From assembly GCA_949155365.1 (NCBI GenBank), contig CASCUT010000003.1, positions 1-64,000 on the forward strand: a stretch of DNA of 64,000 nucleotides. The letters run 5' to 3'. The DNA comes from an uncultured Clostridia bacterium. GTDB taxonomy: Bacteria; Bacillota; Clostridia; TANB77; CAG-508. Below the pieces are notes generated by a model. The model was not told the origin of the DNA, ran no database searches, and saw only the letters and a program-made list of their open reading frames with translations. Below, piece by piece: positions 44,615 to 53,028 of the stretch (positions are counted from its first letter, which is position 1; the number at the start of each line of letters is the position of its first letter). The position numbers and the translations under genes were made by a program.

Positions 44615-45319
44615 TTGAATACACTTACTCTTAGTTTATCAGGGTTTTGGTGCTTTCTTTCATCTGCAGTTTTTCTAGTAGGATATATATCCAATAATCA
44701 ATTGTTTCCAGAACCACTATCACCAGAAGAAGAAAAACAATATTTACAAAAGTTAAAAGAAGGAGACGATGAAGCACGCAATATTTTAATCGAGAGAAAT
44801 TTAAGATTAGTAGCACACGTCTGTAAAAAATATGCCTCCACAAAAGTGGAACAAGAGGATTTAATTTCAATAGGTACTATTGGTTTAATTAAAGGAATTA
44901 ATAGCTTTGAGCCAACCAAAAATGTAAAATTATCAACCTATGTTTCTCGATGTATTGATAACGAAATTTTAATGCATCTAAGAAGTACCAAAAAAATCAG
45001 TGCGGAGGTTTCGCTCGAAGACCCAATTGGAAAGGATAAAGATGATAATACAGTAACCTTACAAGATGTATTAGAAAACAATGAGAAAAATATAGAAGAA
45101 GAAGTCGACTTAAAAATAAAAATGAAACAATTATATGGTAAAATGAAACAAGTATTAAAAGACAGAGAAAAGTTAATTTTAGAACTACGTTTTGGATTAG
45201 ATGGAAGAAAACCAAAAACGCAAAATCAAATTGCTGAAATGATGGGAATATCACGTTCTTATGTATCAAGGATTGAAACAAAAGCAATTGGAAAATTAGC
45301 AAAAGAAATAAAAGAATAA
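44615..45319 (+). CDS. sigK: Sporulation sigma factor SigK, uninterrupted
   Basis: 234 residues from a TTG at 44615, preferred because GGAGGTG lies 9 bp before it; an ATG at 44597 overlaps that site. The hydrophobic N-terminal pro-sequence (FWCFLSSAVFLVGYIS) is the SigK type that needs membrane proteolysis. Region 2 (NLRLVAHVCKKYASTKVEQE, LSTYVSRCIDNEI) and region 4 HTH (NQIAEMMGISRSYVSRIE) are complete. There is no skin element. SigK drives late mother-cell spore genes, so the host is a spore former or recently was. Confidence 0.92.
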   Translation: MNTLTLSLSGFWCFLSSAVFLVGYISNNQLFPEPLSPEEEKQYLQKLKEGDDEARNILIERNLRLVAHVCKKYASTKVEQEDLISIGTIGLIKGINSFEPTKNVKLSTYVSRCIDNEILMHLRSTKKISAEVSLEDPIGKDKDDNTVTLQDVLENNEKNIEEEVDLKIKMKQLYGKMKQVLKDREKLILELRFGLDGRKPKTQNQIAEMMGISRSYVSRIETKAIGKLAKEIKE

Positions 45320-45321
45320 CC

Positions 45322-45352
45322 AAAAGGAATGGGACATGTCCCATTTCTTTTC
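45322..45352 (+). terminator. Terminator after sigK
   Basis: AAAAGGAATGGGA and TCCCATTTCTTTT arms around a tiny loop, then TTCG. Confidence 0.8.
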
Positions 45353-45389
45353 GTTCCGTAAATAATTTCAAAAAAATATGAACATTTTC

Positions 45390-45418
45390 TTGCTATTTTT
45401 CTCAAGTTATTGTATTAT
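45390..45418 (+). promoter_or_regulatory. Promoter of the 45.4-49.5 kb pilus-associated unit
   Basis: TTGCTA at 45390, 17-bp spacer, TATTAT at 45413. Confidence 0.65.
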
Positions 45419-45483
45419 ATTATAAGTATAATTTGTGCCAAAGAAGTAAAAAAATAAGAGATACCAGAAAGGGGCAATTATAA

Positions 45484-45912
45484 ATGAAAAAAAAGGGCAT
45501 TGTTCTTGCTATTATGTTTTTGTTAATACTATGTTCAAGTACATTTGTATTAGCAAGTAGTGCAAGAAATACAAACAAGATAGAAAACAAAGTAGAGCAA
45601 AGCGATACAATGAGCCAATTAGTAGAAATGAAAGATAAGGAAAAGAAAACATTAGAAGATTATCAAGAAGCATATGGCTCAGAAACATACGGCTTAACTG
45701 CCTATATGTTAAATCGAATACAAATTTATAGTATTCCATTTTGTTTTATTGGAGTAGCCATTAGTGCGATTTACCAATATGTATTAGGAATTCGTAAATT
45801 AGACACAAGAGATAAAGGTTTTGCTATCATGATTTCTATTATTACAATATTTATCATTGCGCAAGTATTACCACTAATATTTGCGATTGTAGTAAAAGGT
45901 TGGAGGGGTTAA
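45484..45912 (+). CDS. Secreted/membrane protein with VirB2-like C-terminal hairpin
   Basis: 142 residues, AGAAAGGGGC site. Sec signal peptide (KKKGIVLAIMFLLILCSSTF), a short charged periplasm-side region, then two membrane helices (about 79-99 and 111-135) joined by GIRKLDTRDKGFA. That two-helix hairpin at the end recalls VirB2/TrbC-type pilin precursors, but the match is only architectural. It starts a unit with the CpaE-like and degenerate GGDEF genes (3 bp before the former), so it probably belongs to the same envelope machine. Confidence 0.6.
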   Translation: MKKKGIVLAIMFLLILCSSTFVLASSARNTNKIENKVEQSDTMSQLVEMKDKEKKTLEDYQEAYGSETYGLTAYMLNRIQIYSIPFCFIGVAISAIYQYVLGIRKLDTRDKGFAIMISIITIFIIAQVLPLIFAIVVKGWRG

Positions 45913-45915
45913 CAA

Positions 45916-48315
45916 ATGAAAGTTCTATTTGCAGTGAACAATGAATCTGTTTCAGAATCAATTATAGAGAAATATCAACAAATGTATAAAGAAATAGTCT
46001 TAAGTAAAAATGTCTATTACTTTAATGCGATTTTTAAGGAATTACAAAAAGATAAGACATATGATCGAATTGTAATTAGTGAGGACTTAGAGCCATTTAC
46101 CAATAGCAATTATGAAACGATTGATAACTTTATTTTTGAAAAATTAGATAATATTTCAGATGAGGCAGTTACCACTGCAGGAGAAGACATACCAATTATT
46201 TTAATTGCAACAGACCGACGTACTAAATCGGATAATTTGCTAATTAAATTATTTGGAATCGGAGTATATAGTGCTTTAATTGGACAAGATAGAAGCATTG
46301 AAGAAGTATGTAAATTAATTCAAAAACCACGTTCTAAAAAAGAAGCAAAAACTTACTATAAAATTGATGCTGGAGATGTCGACTATAAAAAAGAAAGTGA
46401 AGGAGATGTTAGTGAAACAGAAATCCAAAACATCTTAACACACTATAAACGTTTGGGAAGAAATGAAGAACGCTATGTAGAAAGTTTTGATAGTATAGCA
46501 GCACAATATACGGATCAACAATTAAGAGTCATTATAAAATTTTTACCACTTAATGTAAAAGCCGTATTAGAAGAAAATAGTGCAAGATATCAACAACTAA
46601 TATCTTTTGGCGGTGGCAAACCAAGAAAGTTAAATGACTACCAAAGTGCCAATAAGAGCAAAAAAAGAAACAATAATACCAATAAGGCAATTAGTAATAG
46701 TGGAATTAAAGTAGAATCTATTTCCAGTGGAGAAAAGAAACTAACAAAACCAGTTATTATTCCATCGGCTACTAGTGTCAAAAAAGTACAACAACCAACA
46801 AAAACACAACCAAATATAGAAAACAAGAAGGAAATAGAAGTAACAAAGCCAGTAGAAATTGAAACAAAAGTATCAATAGAACCAAACGAAACCAAATCAC
46901 AATTAGTAGAAGAGACACAAAAGAAAAGAAGAGGTAGACCAAAAAAAGTTCAATTAGAAGAAAACAAAGTAGAACAAGAACCAAAAAGAAAAAGAGGTAG
47001 ACCAAAGAAAAACACAGTTACGGAGCAACAAGAACTAACATTTCCAGGTTTTGAAGAGGACGAAGAAATCTTACCGGGATTTGAAAGTCTAGAGGAAAAT
47101 ACTTTACCAGGATTTGAAGAATTAGAAGAAAACACATTGCCAGGTTTCGAAGAACTAGAAGAAGACTTCCCAGGTTTTGAAGAAGAAGAAGATAATGCAT
47201 TACCAGGCTTTGAAGAACTAGAAGAAGACGAAGATATTTCTCTTCCAAATTATGAAAGTCTAGAAGAAAACACGCTTCCAAATTTTGAAGAACCAGAAGA
47301 AATTGTTTCAGTACAAGAAGAAAATGGGCCAAGCATATCAACAATGCCAAACTATGAGCAAAGCAATCAAACAAGAAAAGAGGAAACACGATTAGAAACA
47401 ATACAGCAATACAATGTAAACTTAGAAAACCTATTAACCAGTGATAAAAAAATAGTATCCTTTATAGGAACACCAAAAAATGGAACCTCTTTCTTAATCA
47501 ATAACTTAGCAGAAGTGTTAGCAAGTCAAGGAATTAAAACAGCTATTTTAGATTTAACAGAAAATCGAAATTCATACTATATCTACACAAAAAATGAAGA
47601 AGAACTAAGAAAAATAGCTTATAACTGTATTGAAAAATTAAGTCAAGGAATGGCACAAGGAATTAAAGTGAATCATAACCTAGACGTTTATACTTCTCTT
47701 CCAGGAGAAGATAATGGAATAGAAGAATATGGACGTATTCTAGAAACACTAGTAAAAAACTATTCTTTAATCTTATTAGACTGTGACTTTTCTACAAATT
47801 ATGGGTATTTAAAAGAATCACAAGAAACCTATTTAGTACAAAGCATGGACGTATTAACCATACAACCATTAACGGCATATTTAAGAGAACTAAAAGCAAA
47901 AGGAATATTAGACCCAAATAAATTGAAAGTTGTAATTAACAAATATACAAGAGTAAGAGGAATATCAGAAAAAGCAATTATTGGAGGAATGGCATTCTAT
48001 AATGACCCAGCGATGTCTTTTATGACAGAATTATTCAATCGAGAAACGATTCCATATAGTGTTATACCATTTGACTCACAAGTATATGCAAAATATTTAG
48101 AAGGTTTAATTAATTGTAATATCTCACTAAATGGATATTCAAAAGAGGTTATGACAGCATTGAAAAAACTAGCTAACATGGTATATCCTTTAGTAGGAAA
48201 TACAGGAACGCATAATAAAGCAAAATACAGTAATCCAAAATACAATCAATATGCCAATAATACATTTTCAAAAGATATGAATTCTACCTTAGATAAAATG
48301 AAACGAAATTTTTAA
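45916..48315 (+). CDS. CpaE-like protein with AT-hook-like motifs, LPGFEE repeats and degenerate ParA domain
   Basis: 799 residues. N-terminal receiver-like domain (about 1-140) as in CpaE, then a helical segment to about 235. A low-complexity middle contains two AT-hook-like motifs (RRGRPKKV and RKRGRPKKN, about 337-376) and then about eight tandem acidic repeats of the form LPGFEELEEN (about 382-465). The C-terminal 290 residues are a ParA/MinD-like ATPase in which the P-loop reads FIGTPKNGTSFLINNLA: the signature Lys is kept but the second P-loop Lys is lost. CpaE proteins localise Tad pilus machines at the pole. ATP hydrolysis is doubtful. Confidence 0.75.
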   Translation: MKVLFAVNNESVSESIIEKYQQMYKEIVLSKNVYYFNAIFKELQKDKTYDRIVISEDLEPFTNSNYETIDNFIFEKLDNISDEAVTTAGEDIPIILIATDRRTKSDNLLIKLFGIGVYSALIGQDRSIEEVCKLIQKPRSKKEAKTYYKIDAGDVDYKKESEGDVSETEIQNILTHYKRLGRNEERYVESFDSIAAQYTDQQLRVIIKFLPLNVKAVLEENSARYQQLISFGGGKPRKLNDYQSANKSKKRNNNTNKAISNSGIKVESISSGEKKLTKPVIIPSATSVKKVQQPTKTQPNIENKKEIEVTKPVEIETKVSIEPNETKSQLVEETQKKRRGRPKKVQLEENKVEQEPKRKRGRPKKNTVTEQQELTFPGFEEDEEILPGFESLEENTLPGFEELEENTLPGFEELEEDFPGFEEEEDNALPGFEELEEDEDISLPNYESLEENTLPNFEEPEEIVSVQEENGPSISTMPNYEQSNQTRKEETRLETIQQYNVNLENLLTSDKKIVSFIGTPKNGTSFLINNLAEVLASQGIKTAILDLTENRNSYYIYTKNEEELRKIAYNCIEKLSQGMAQGIKVNHNLDVYTSLPGEDNGIEEYGRILETLVKNYSLILLDCDFSTNYGYLKESQETYLVQSMDVLTIQPLTAYLRELKAKGILDPNKLKVVINKYTRVRGISEKAIIGGMAFYNDPAMSFMTELFNRETIPYSVIPFDSQVYAKYLEGLINCNISLNGYSKEVMTALKKLANMVYPLVGNTGTHNKAKYSNPKYNQYANNTFSKDMNSTLDKMKRNF

Positions 48316-48322
48316 CATAGAA

Positions 48323-48359
48323 CAAGTTTTAATCGTTATCTTCGATTAAAACTTGTTTA
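48323..48359 (+). terminator. Perfect intergenic hairpin
   Basis: AACAAGTTTTAATCG and CGATTAAAACTTGTT, 15 bp without mismatch, loop TTATCTT. There is no T tract, so it may be a processing or attenuation site. Confidence 0.65.
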
Positions 48360-48385
48360 ACCAATCAATAACGGAGGTGCGAACT

Positions 48386-49483
48386 TTGATTATAGCAATT
48401 ATTATCCTATTAGTGGTTATCATTGTATTCTTAATGTTATACAATATGTCAGTTCACAAAAAGATAGATACCTTTAGCAACTTAAACCAAAAAATAGTAA
48501 GTCTAAATGTATTACAAGAATTTATGGATACCATTAGTGAAGAAAAATCCGCAGATGAAAAAATAAGAAAAATAAACGAAATATTAATTGAAAAATATGA
48601 TATCAAATATTCTACCATTGTGGTATATAATGGGGCAGAATATACGATAAAAGCCACAAATGTAGACACCAAACATTGGGAAACATTAAAAAACTTACAT
48701 GCAGAAGAGATTTTTAAAGATGCAATCGAAACAGCAACTCCAAAATATATTACCGTAGATCAAGAAGGAGAAAGGCTACCATATCAAAAAATGGAATTTG
48801 GAAGAGCAAAATCAGCTATGTTTTTCCCACTTTATATAGACAATATTTATATTGGATATTGGATTATTGAAAGTGGCCAACCACATGATTTTGATAAAAT
48901 AGATACCACCATCTTAGAAGTAGTAAAAAATAATATTATTGCGGTTATCAAAACCATTGAAAAACAAAATGTTATCGAGAATATTGTAAGAGATGATAAG
49001 TTTAGTGGTTTGAAGTCAGAGGAATATCTATATGGCGAAGGAAAAAGAAGAATAGACTACTATGATATTTCAGCAGTCTGCATGTTTACGATTACCAATA
49101 TTGTCGAAATTAACGAAGAATATGGAAGACATACAGGAAATGATGTCATTCGAAAAGTAAGTGATATGGTAAGAAGAAATATTGCAACAGAATATGTATT
49201 TGTAAGATATATGGGACCAAAATTTGTCATTGTATTTACGGGGATTGATATTGATGGTATGTCAGGATTTATGACAGAAATCAAGAAAAATTTAGAAACA
49301 ATGAAAATAGAACAAGTAGAAGAAGATGTCTACGAAGGAGAAGAACCACAACAAGTAAGTCCAAAAATTAATATCGTAGTAACCAATTACTATAAAGGTA
49401 CCGCTTTAGAAGGAACCACTAAAAAATTAGAAGAATATCTAGATTCGGCAGAAGAAAACGAAAGTCAAATCAATTACATATAA
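48386..49483 (+). CDS. Membrane-anchored GAF protein with degenerate GGDEF domain
   Basis: 365 residues from TTG 48386, chosen because ACGGAGGTGCGAACT precedes it; upstream in-frame starts lie inside the hairpin. One N-terminal membrane helix (about 2-20), a GAF-like domain (about 45-205: [19 protein letters not shown]) and a GGDEF-fold domain (about 205-350) with [20 protein letters not shown]. The active-site loop is YMGPKF instead of GGDEF, so c-di-GMP synthesis is not expected; it may bind ligand or act as a scaffold. It lies downstream of the CpaE-like gene. Confidence 0.78.
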   Translation: MIIAIIILLVVIIVFLMLYNMSVHKKIDTFSNLNQKIVSLNVLQEFMDTISEEKSADEKIRKINEILIEKYDIKYSTIVVYNGAEYTIKATNVDTKHWETLKNLHAEEIFKDAIETATPKYITVDQEGERLPYQKMEFGRAKSAMFFPLYIDNIYIGYWIIESGQPHDFDKIDTTILEVVKNNIIAVIKTIEKQNVIENIVRDDKFSGLKSEEYLYGEGKRRIDYYDISAVCMFTITNIVEINEEYGRHTGNDVIRKVSDMVRRNIATEYVFVRYMGPKFVIVFTGIDIDGMSGFMTEIKKNLETMKIEQVEEDVYEGEEPQQVSPKINIVVTNYYKGTALEGTTKKLEEYLDSAEENESQINYI

Positions 49484-49511
49484 CAAAGAAAAAAAGCGAG
49501 GGGGAGAGACA

Positions 49512-49769
49512 ATGACAAACGATGAAACAATGTTCTTTCAATCACCAAGAGAAGAAAAGACAGGAACAAAGGAAATTTTAAAAGAAGTGTATCAAGCACT
49601 AAGTGAAAAAGGATATAATCCCATTAATCAAATTGTTGGTTATATTCTATCAGGAGACCCAACGTATATTACAAGTCATAATGGTGCCAGAAATCTAATA
49701 CGTCAAGTTGAAAGAGATGAACTATTAGAAAAAATGGTAAAACATTATATTGGGATAGAAGAAAAATAG
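49512..49769 (+). CDS. ireB: IreB-family regulatory phosphoprotein (DUF965)
   Basis: 85 residues, GAGGGGGAGAG site. Complete DUF965 pattern: [40 protein letters not shown] and [20 protein letters not shown]. In Enterococcus, IreB is phosphorylated by the PASTA kinase IreK and modulates intrinsic cephalosporin resistance. The order ireB-ruvX-DUF1292 is the conserved Firmicute arrangement (yrzL-yrrK-yrzB), normally after alaS, which is absent here. Confidence 0.95.
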   Translation: MTNDETMFFQSPREEKTGTKEILKEVYQALSEKGYNPINQIVGYILSGDPTYITSHNGARNLIRQVERDELLEKMVKHYIGIEEK

Positions 49770-49818
49770 AAAGGAAAAAAGTTGCTATTAAACAAGAAAA
49801 TAGAAACTTGAAAAGGAA

Positions 49819-50238
49819 ATGAGAAAATTAGGAATTGATTATGGAGATGCAAGAGTAGGAATTTCTATAACAGATGGGCTAAACATTACAGTACAAGGGT
49901 TAGAAACCATACACCATCAAGGAAATGATAAAATAGTATTAAAACGTCTAGAAGAAATACTAGGACAATATGAAATTGATACTTTTGTCATTGGAATGCC
50001 AATTAATATGAATGGAACCAAAACAGAAAGAGTAGAAGTAACGGAAAAATTTATTCATAAATTAAAATGTAAATTTCCCAAAATAGCAATCGAAACCATA
50101 GATGAAAGACTAACAACAGTCGAAGCACATAAAACTATGAACTTTCTAAATGTAGACAAAAAGAAAAAAAGAAATATTGTAGATACAATTTCCGCAGTAT
50201 ACATTTTAGAAACCTATATGAAAAAAATTCAAAATTAA
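49819..50238 (+). CDS. ruvX: YqgF/RuvX-family resolvase-like nuclease
   Basis: 139 residues, AAAAGGAA site. RNase H fold: LGIDYGDARVGISITD (first catalytic Asp), FVIGMPINMNGTKTERVE, IETIDERLTTVEA (catalytic Glu) and DTISAVYILETYM. YqgF proteins process the 5' end of pre-16S rRNA; a Holliday-junction role was proposed from the fold. Full length. Between ireB and the DUF1292 gene. Confidence 0.93.
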   Translation: MRKLGIDYGDARVGISITDGLNITVQGLETIHHQGNDKIVLKRLEEILGQYEIDTFVIGMPINMNGTKTERVEVTEKFIHKLKCKFPKIAIETIDERLTTVEAHKTMNFLNVDKKKKRNIVDTISAVYILETYMKKIQN

Positions 50239-50364
50239 GAAAATAATATTGCGGAAAAGTAAAAAATAGTATATGATAAATAAAAATAACAAATACTAAG
50301 AAAATAAAAGATATTAACATTGTAAAAACAATGAGAATATAAAAACTGAAAGGAGAAAATAAAA

Positions 50365-50694
50365 ATGAACGAAGATGAAAGAGAAAATATCCAAGAAGAA
50401 GAGGAATTAGATAACATTATTGTATTAAACGATGAGAACGGAGAAGAAGTTCCTTTTGAATTTTTAGATTTAATTGAATTAGATGGAGAAGAATATGTTG
50501 TATTACTACCAGTTGAAGAAGAAGAAACTGAAGATGCAGGAGAAGTAGTAATTCTAAAAGTAGAAGACACAGAATCAGAAGAGGAAGAGTCTTATGTAAG
50601 TGTAGAAGATGAAGAAATTTTAAACAGAGTATTTGCAATGTTTAAAGAAAAATTCAAAGATGAATTTAACTTTATTGATGACGAAGAAGAATAA
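50365..50694 (+). CDS. DUF1292 protein (YrzB-like)
   Basis: 109 residues, AAGGAGAAAA site. Very acidic beta-rich protein with DNIIVLNDENGEEVPFEFLD, the DUF1292 core (GEEYVVLLPVEEEE) and a C-terminal helix (ILNRVFAMFKEKFKDEF). Function of the family is unknown; it follows ruvX in most Firmicutes and is probably cytosolic. Confidence 0.9.
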   Translation: MNEDERENIQEEEELDNIIVLNDENGEEVPFEFLDLIELDGEEYVVLLPVEEEETEDAGEVVILKVEDTESEEEESYVSVEDEEILNRVFAMFKEKFKDEFNFIDDEEE

Positions 50695-50704
50695 AAAGAT
50701 GGCG

Positions 50705-50741
50705 GGAGGTTGGAATAAAAGGTATTCTAGCCTCTTTTTTC
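50705..50741 (+). terminator. Terminator after the DUF1292 gene
   Basis: GAGGTTGGAATA and TATTCTAGCCTC arms followed by TTTTTT. Confidence 0.8.
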
Positions 50742-50874
50742 TATCAGAGTAAAATAGAGCGTAAGACAAGTAGCCGTAAATGATTAGAGGTTGCCTAGTA
50801 GGTAAAATGCCGAGTACTAAGATAGAAAATCAAAATAGAAAAAAAGAAAATGCAAAAAAAGAGGAGAAAAGCAA

Positions 50875-51351
50875 ATGAAAAATTTAAGTAGTTGGTTAAT
50901 CACATTTTTTATCATTATGTTTTGGGGGTTTCGTGTTATCGTAGCACTAATGGGTTCCATGGAAAGTGAATTTATGGTAGCACCAATCGATAATAATGTT
51001 GAAATTATTTTGTTATTTGTTGTATTACTATTAGTACCATTTATTTTTAAAAGAAAACTATGGGCAGGAATTGTTTACTTACTAGCTTATGGGTGGTATT
51101 TTGGAAGAGGACTATTTGCCAATGTAATGCTAATGATAAATGGAGAAACCTTAAGCCCTACTGTATATTTTGAAATGTTTATATCACTTATTGCAGTAGC
51201 GCTTCCAATTGCTGCAACTTTTGATATTTTAGCAGATAAATCTAGAATGAAAAATCCGACAAACAAAGAAACCGACTGGTTTTACAAGAATAAAGACTAT
51301 GATAGAAAACTAGATGAAAGGGCAGATAAAAACAACTATCGAACGTTATAA
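50875..51351 (+). CDS. Hypothetical four-helix membrane protein
   Basis: 158 residues, AAGAGGAGAAAAG site. Not recognised. Hydrophobic helices at about 7-28, 44-60, 64-86 and 98-122, with LYFGRG-like small-residue spacing (YGWYFGRGLFANVML), and a charged C-terminal tail (KETDWFYKNKDYDRKLDERA). It is a single gene between the ireB unit and a region with relics of mobile or defence DNA. Confidence 0.65.
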   Translation: MKNLSSWLITFFIIMFWGFRVIVALMGSMESEFMVAPIDNNVEIILLFVVLLLVPFIFKRKLWAGIVYLLAYGWYFGRGLFANVMLMINGETLSPTVYFEMFISLIAVALPIAATFDILADKSRMKNPTNKETDWFYKNKDYDRKLDERADKNNYRTL

Positions 51352-51424
51352 CCAAAAAACAAAAGAGGTGACATACTTTTATCACATAATAAAAGAGTGA
51401 AAAAAGGAAAACACCTCTTATCTA

Positions 51425-51583
51425 ATGAAGAAAAAGGAATTTGGAAATAGGTTTTCTTCCGTAAGTATTAGAAACATGCGAAGATTTTACGAGATATATC
51501 CAATATGGTCGACAGTATCGACTGAATTATCTTGGACTCATTTTCAAGAACGAATCAAAATTGATAGAAAAGAAGATGGTTAG
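51425..51583 (+). pseudogene. Relic of a DUF1016/YhcG PD-(D/E)XK nuclease
   Basis: A 52-codon frame reads EFGNRFSSVSIRNMRRFYEI then YPIWSTVSTELSWTHF, the highly characteristic N-terminal DUF1016 pattern (GxxFSxxNLxxMRxFY, LSWxH). It has no start signal and stops after about 50 residues. A second short scrap at about 51639-51725 (TSINWDIGKYVKLL) resembles the region that normally precedes it, so the pieces are rearranged. The nuclease gene is dead. The rest of 51352-51784 is otherwise empty. Confidence 0.7.
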
Positions 51584-51784
51584 ATTTAACCATAAAAAGA
51601 ATTATTTAATTTTTATAGTAAAGAAGTAGGTGAATAAAATGAATGATAAAAAAAGTTGTGCAAGTACAAGTATCAACTGGGATATCGGGAAATATGTAAA
51701 ACTACTCACAAACACTTATAAATAAAGAATTTCTTTTTAAAAAGATAATACACATTTTACTAAAAATTGGAGGCGATAAATATT

Positions 51785-52492
51785 ATGAATGAATGTTTGG
51801 TATTGTTTTCAGGTGGAAAAGATTCACTATTAAGTACTATATTGTTAATTGAACAAGGCTATAAAGTAAAGTTAGTTCATTATGATAATATGTGTACAAT
51901 AGGATGCAATAATGTAAAGAATGGTTATAAAAGATTGGTGAAAAAGTATGGTTCTGATAAAATTGAATATATTGGGACAAAAAATATCACCTGCTTTTTT
52001 AGGAATTTTATTAATATAATATATAATATGCATATTGATGAAATTAAAGAAAAATACGGAAATATATCTATATCACAATTAAATTGTTTGTCTTGTAGGT
52101 TATCTATGTATGTTGCCTCAATTATAATTTGTAAAAAACATAATATAAAATATGTTGCTGATGGGGCAAGAAATAGTCAATTATTTGCAATAGAACAGGA
52201 TGAAATGCTAAAACTATTTAAAGAATTATTTGATAAATATAATATAGAATTGTTACTTCCCGTTAAGGACATTACAGATGATTTTGATGAAAAAAATCAA
52301 TTTATTTTAAGAGGTATTATTCCTAAAGTGAATGAGTCTCAGTGCTTATTAGGTATGCCACTTCAAGATTCAATAGTAGATGAAGAATCTCTTAAAACGT
52401 GTATCAATATATATGAAGAACTATTTAAATATATGGCACAAAATATGATTGAAAAGTTCTCTAATATTGAAATAGGAGAGGAATTTATTTAA
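51785..52492 (+). CDS. PP-loop ATP pyrophosphatase-like protein
   Basis: 235 residues from ATG 51785 (TTGGAGGCGATAAATATT). N-terminal PP-loop CLVLFSGGKDSLLSTILL, then Cys-containing motifs CTIGCNN and LNCLSCRLSM and a second nucleotide-site segment KYVADGARNSQ. PP-loop enzymes adenylate tRNA bases or other substrates for sulfur or nitrogen insertion; the extra Cys could hold a metal or an iron-sulfur cluster. It overlaps the TudS-like gene by 1 bp, implying a joint role in sulfur chemistry. Substrate unknown. Codon use is more AT-rich than the neighbours, and the pair looks inserted. Confidence 0.75.
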   Translation: MNECLVLFSGGKDSLLSTILLIEQGYKVKLVHYDNMCTIGCNNVKNGYKRLVKKYGSDKIEYIGTKNITCFFRNFINIIYNMHIDEIKEKYGNISISQLNCLSCRLSMYVASIIICKKHNIKYVADGARNSQLFAIEQDEMLKLFKELFDKYNIELLLPVKDITDDFDEKNQFILRGIIPKVNESQCLLGMPLQDSIVDEESLKTCINIYEELFKYMAQNMIEKFSNIEIGEEFI

Positions 52493-53028
52493 TGAGTGAT
52501 AATAGAAGTAGAAAATTTATTTTTGTCCCGTTTTGTTTAATGGCTCAGGCTTATCAAGCACAAGGTATTGTTAAATATGATTGGAAAGGAACTATTAAAC
52601 CAATAATGCAGTTGTTAATTGATAATGAAATAAATATTATTCAAATGCCCTGTGCAGAAAGTCTATACAAAAATAATTTAATTAGAGAGCCTAAAGGATT
52701 ATCTAAATATAATAATGTAGAATTTAACAATCATTGTAATGATTTAACAGAAACTGTTTTCAAAGAAATTAAAAATATAATAAATTCAGGATATGAAGTA
52801 ATTGCGATATTAGGTATAGAGCATTCTCCTTCTTGTTGTATAAACTATATATACACTAATAATGGAATGGAAAAAAGAAAGGGTTTATTTATAGATAAGC
52901 TATTTAATAAATTACAAAAGGAAAATATAGAAATCCCTATGATAGGAATTAATAGAAAATATATAAATAAATCAATAAAAGAGTTAAAATCAATTATAGG
53001 GAAAGGAAGTGACGTAAATGTCAAATAG
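52492..53028 (+). CDS. TudS-related putative desulfidase (DUF523-like)
   Basis: 178 residues, start overlapping the PP-loop gene (ATG in TTTAATGAG). VPFCLMAQAYQAQGIVKYDW at the start, IIQMPCAESLY in the middle and ILGIEHSPSCCINY later give three Cys positions matching the iron-sulfur ligands of TudS/DUF523 proteins, which remove sulfur from thiouracil-type bases. Its end overlaps rbgA by 11 bp. The combination of PP-loop and TudS-like enzyme suggests reversible or salvage thio-modification; this is inference. Confidence 0.7.
   Translation: MSDNRSRKFIFVPFCLMAQAYQAQGIVKYDWKGTIKPIMQLLIDNEINIIQMPCAESLYKNNLIREPKGLSKYNNVEFNNHCNDLTETVFKEIKNIINSGYEVIAILGIEHSPSCCINYIYTNNGMEKRKGLFIDKLFNKLQKENIEIPMIGINRKYINKSIKELKSIIGKGSDVNVK

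Noticed and set aside
44597-45319. ATG at 44597 as the sigK start
   Set aside because: The GGAGGTG ribosome site lies inside the first codons of that version; TTG 44615 is correctly spaced and gives the usual SigK N-terminus.
45484-45912. Conjugative type IV secretion pilin (VirB2)
   Set aside because: Only a two-helix layout supports it and no other conjugation genes are present; kept as an architectural remark.
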